From the NCBI GenBank assembly GCA_030587605.1, contig JAUQYT010000161.1, positions 1 through 6,822 on the forward strand: a stretch of DNA of 6,822 nt. Direction: 5' to 3'. The notes beneath the pieces were generated by a model, which made no database searches, was not told the DNA's origin, and saw nothing but the letters and a program-made list of their open reading frames with translations. A program made the position numbers and the translations under genes. Numbering within the stretch: the stretch's first letter is position 1; the number at the start of each line of letters is the position of its first letter. This DNA is from Candidatus Njordarchaeum guaymasense. GTDB taxonomy: Archaea > Asgardarchaeota > Njordarchaeia > Njordarchaeales > Njordarchaeaceae. Below are positions 5,624 to 6,822 of this stretch, in pieces.

Positions 5624-6256
5624 CTAAGTGACTAGGACAAGCCCATTCCATACTGTCTTGTCCTTTGCAGGAATTTTAAAAAGCAAACCTGCGTTCTCGG
5701 CCGTCTTGAACACATCGATTCCAACAGCCTCCATAGAAGGTCTTGCTCTGAATGGTTGTCTGCAAGGTTCGTGTGAACTGATTGCCACGCACTCCTTGCA
5801 GAGTTTGCAGGATCCCGCTATGAACCCTGTTGCAAAACGATATCCAAATGCATATGCCCTTGCCTCCAGTTTATGAACTATGCGACCAAGTTTCAATTTG
5901 ACTGGATCGAACGTCTTCCTGTAGCTATCTAGGAACTTGGTACTCTTATACAGTGCTGCAACGTCTTCGGCCTTCCGTATTTGCCGCATCATTTCAGGAG
6001 GTATCGGCGCTTTGATCTGAATGAGGATTGCATGATTGTATTTAGCTAGTATTTCTCTAAACGTTTGAATGCTCATCACGTTAGGCGGGCACATTAAGTT
6101 TAGGCCGTAGTCGTCGCAAATCGGGACTGAACACTTCAGCCGTGCTCTTTCATCGACGACAACGCTCTTGGCATCGAAGGATACTGCATCTGTTGCTCCA
6201 AGATCCTTTGCTAGGTTACATAAGGCTTCGAGATCTGTCTTTAACTGCGACATCAT
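5624..6256 (-). CDS. DUF2284 family predicted metal-binding protein
   Basis: 210 residues from the ATG at 6256-6254 (a second ATG follows directly). The cysteine layout is that of DUF2284: C42-x4-C47-x8-C56 followed by PP (KCSVPIC, YGLNLMCPPNV) and, later, C150-x2-C153-x2-C156-x8-C165 (GSCKLCKECVAISSHEPC), then the hallmark RPSMEAVGIDV (172-182). The clustered cysteines suggest a metal or iron-sulfur site; the reaction is not known. The frame extends to a GTG at 6334, but those 26 extra residues (MRTKGHSTHTNE...) are translated from the GT-hairpin repeat and from the promoter, so I reject that start. A TATA-like box lies about 36 bp before the chosen ATG, with purine-rich GGAGAGAGTGAG between. 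The gene follows the ATC-hydrolase-like gene on the same strand, separated by the repeat. Confidence 0.87.
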   Translation of the reverse strand: MMSQLKTDLEALCNLAKDLGATDAVSFDAKSVVVDERARLKCSVPICDDYGLNLMCPPNVMSIQTFREILAKYNHAILIQIKAPIPPEMMRQIRKAEDVAALYKSTKFLDSYRKTFDPVKLKLGRIVHKLEARAYAFGYRFATGFIAGSCKLCKECVAISSHEPCRQPFRARPSMEAVGIDVFKTAENAGLLFKIPAKDKTVWNGLVLVT

Positions 6257-6289
6257 TGCCCACTCACTCTCTCCAAGTGCACGATCTCC

Positions 6290-6295
6290 ATATAA
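6290..6295 (-). promoter_or_regulatory. candidate TATA box for the DUF2284 gene
   Basis: The minus strand reads TTATAT, about 36 bp before the ATG at 6256. This predicts a leader of about 10 nt and supports the shorter start. It lies directly downstream of repeat copy D. Confidence 0.42.
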
Positions 6296-6301
6296 CGCTT
6301 C

Positions 6302-6342
6302 ATTCGTGTGTGTGGAGTGTCCCTTGGTGCGCACAATTATTC
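6302..6342 (+). repeat. GT-hairpin element, copy D (short form)
   Basis: Plus strand: GTGTGTGTGG (6306-6315), GTGTCCCTTGGTGCGCAC (6317-6334), AATTATTC (6335-6342). CCCTTGGTGCG is identical to copy R; TGTGTGTGG and GGTGCGCAC match copy C; AATTATT recurs beside the GT/CA arms of copies R and C. GTGTGT can pair with GCGCAC if G-U pairs are allowed. The outer AATTTGAAC motif and the TTAGAGG block are missing, so this is a partial or minimal copy. Its right end overlaps the stop codon of the upstream gene. Confidence 0.62.
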
Positions 6343-6822
6343 TAGGGTGTAACGAAAATCGCAGTGAGATGCTCCTTCCATAATGGTCTGGGTCCGTTTC
6401 AATCTTATTTGCGGGTTGAACCCTTCAGTAAAAGGTTCATCTCGACTGCAAGAGAGACAGACGCCAAACTCCTTTATACTCATCTTTTCGTATGATTCGG
6501 CATAGCCGCAGCGGGTGACATCAAAATCGAGATTCTTGTCGGTTTCTTCCAGCACGTTTATGACCATAGCGTTATCTTTGGACCATACTTCCCTGACTAT
6601 ACGCGCCAGCTCCGCCAAGGTATTGCCACCGTACTTTTCCGCCATCTTCCTTCCAGATATCTTGGCATCCTCTCTAATGACGTCAGTAGCCACTTCGATG
6701 GCTTTGTCATGTCCGATCTCTTCGGCGAATCCTTTGATTAGAGATACGATGATAGGTCCTTGGATCTCACGACGTTTGAGATGACTTGCCTCATAGGTAC
6801 TTTGATCCTTTGAATCGGTGCA
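6337..6822 (-). CDS. L-2-amino-thiazoline-4-carboxylate hydrolase-like protein (partial)
   Basis: The frame is open from the right edge to TAA at 6339-6337, giving 161 codons with the N-terminus outside the window. A GTG at 6693 is an internal valine, not a start: the upstream residues (ASHLKRREIQGPIIVSLIKGFAEEIGHDKAIEVATDVI) continue the family pattern of a RRE-x-P motif and a helix of the form FAEEIG-x-KA. The C-terminal part has CGYAESYEKM, CLSCSRDEPFTEGFNPQI and a closing ERTxT-like RTQTIMEGASHCDFRY, characteristic of the ATC hydrolase family. The characterised Pseudomonas enzyme opens the thiazoline ring to N-carbamoyl-L-cysteine; many archaeal and anaerobic homologues are uncharacterised, so the substrate here is uncertain. 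It precedes the DUF2284 gene on the same strand. Confidence 0.78.
   Translation of the reverse strand, partial: CTDSKDQSTYEASHLKRREIQGPIIVSLIKGFAEEIGHDKAIEVATDVIREDAKISGRKMAEKYGGNTLAELARIVREVWSKDNAMVINVLEETDKNLDFDVTRCGYAESYEKMSIKEFGVCLSCSRDEPFTEGFNPQIRLKRTQTIMEGASHCDFRYTLE

Noticed and set aside
6257..6334. N-terminal extension of the DUF2284 protein to a GTG at 6334
   Set aside because: The extension is encoded by the repeat element and by the TATA-like region, and the family begins near the paired ATGs at 6256-6251.

Overview
The window reads as a chromosomal or accessory segment of an archaeon. The reasons are short 5' leaders behind AT-rich TATA-like boxes about 24-40 bp ahead of starts, two TTG starts, surface proteins with Thr/Pro-rich linkers, a membrane protein with a cytoplasmic winged-helix domain, and DUF2284-type and ATC-hydrolase-type genes of the kind seen in anaerobic archaea and bacteria. 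A TACK lineage such as Bathyarchaeia is my guess; no rRNA or other marker gene here can fix the taxon.

Layout. (1) 1-377, minus: 5' part of a membrane-anchored protein with a TP-repeat linker, running off the left edge. (2) 378-731: divergent intergenic region holding two back-to-back copies of a GT/CA-rich inverted-repeat element. (3) 732-2111, plus: secreted, C-terminally anchored WD40-like beta-propeller. (4) 2112-2349: convergent intergenic region with another element copy, inverted relative to the one upstream of the propeller gene. (5) 2350-3096, minus: N-terminally anchored extracellular beta-domain protein. (6) 3174-4340, minus: signal peptide, extracellular jelly-roll-like domain, TP linker, one membrane span and a cytoplasmic winged helix, probably a transmembrane sensor/regulator. 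(7) 4341-4609: divergent intergenic region with a fourth element copy. (8) 4610-5497, plus: EamA/DMT transporter. (9) 5624-6256, minus: DUF2284 cysteine-rich protein. (10) 6337-6822, minus: L-2-amino-thiazoline-4-carboxylate hydrolase-like protein, 5' end off the right edge, with a fifth element copy overlapping its stop codon.

The left two thirds form a cluster of cell-surface proteins (two single-span anchored proteins, a propeller and a membrane-spanning winged-helix protein); the right third is ordinary transport and metabolism. No biochemical pathway links the genes convincingly.

The most unusual content is the dispersed intergenic repeat family. It has TGTGTGTG / CACACACA arms, a TTGGTGCG core, AATTTGAAC / GTTCAAATT outer motifs and, in two copies, an associated TTAGAGGATTCCTCCCC block. 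Five copies lie in 6.8 kb, in divergent, convergent and tandem gaps, and two of them bracket the propeller gene as imperfect inverted repeats of roughly 85 bp. This looks like a MITE-like or structural element family that I do not recognise.
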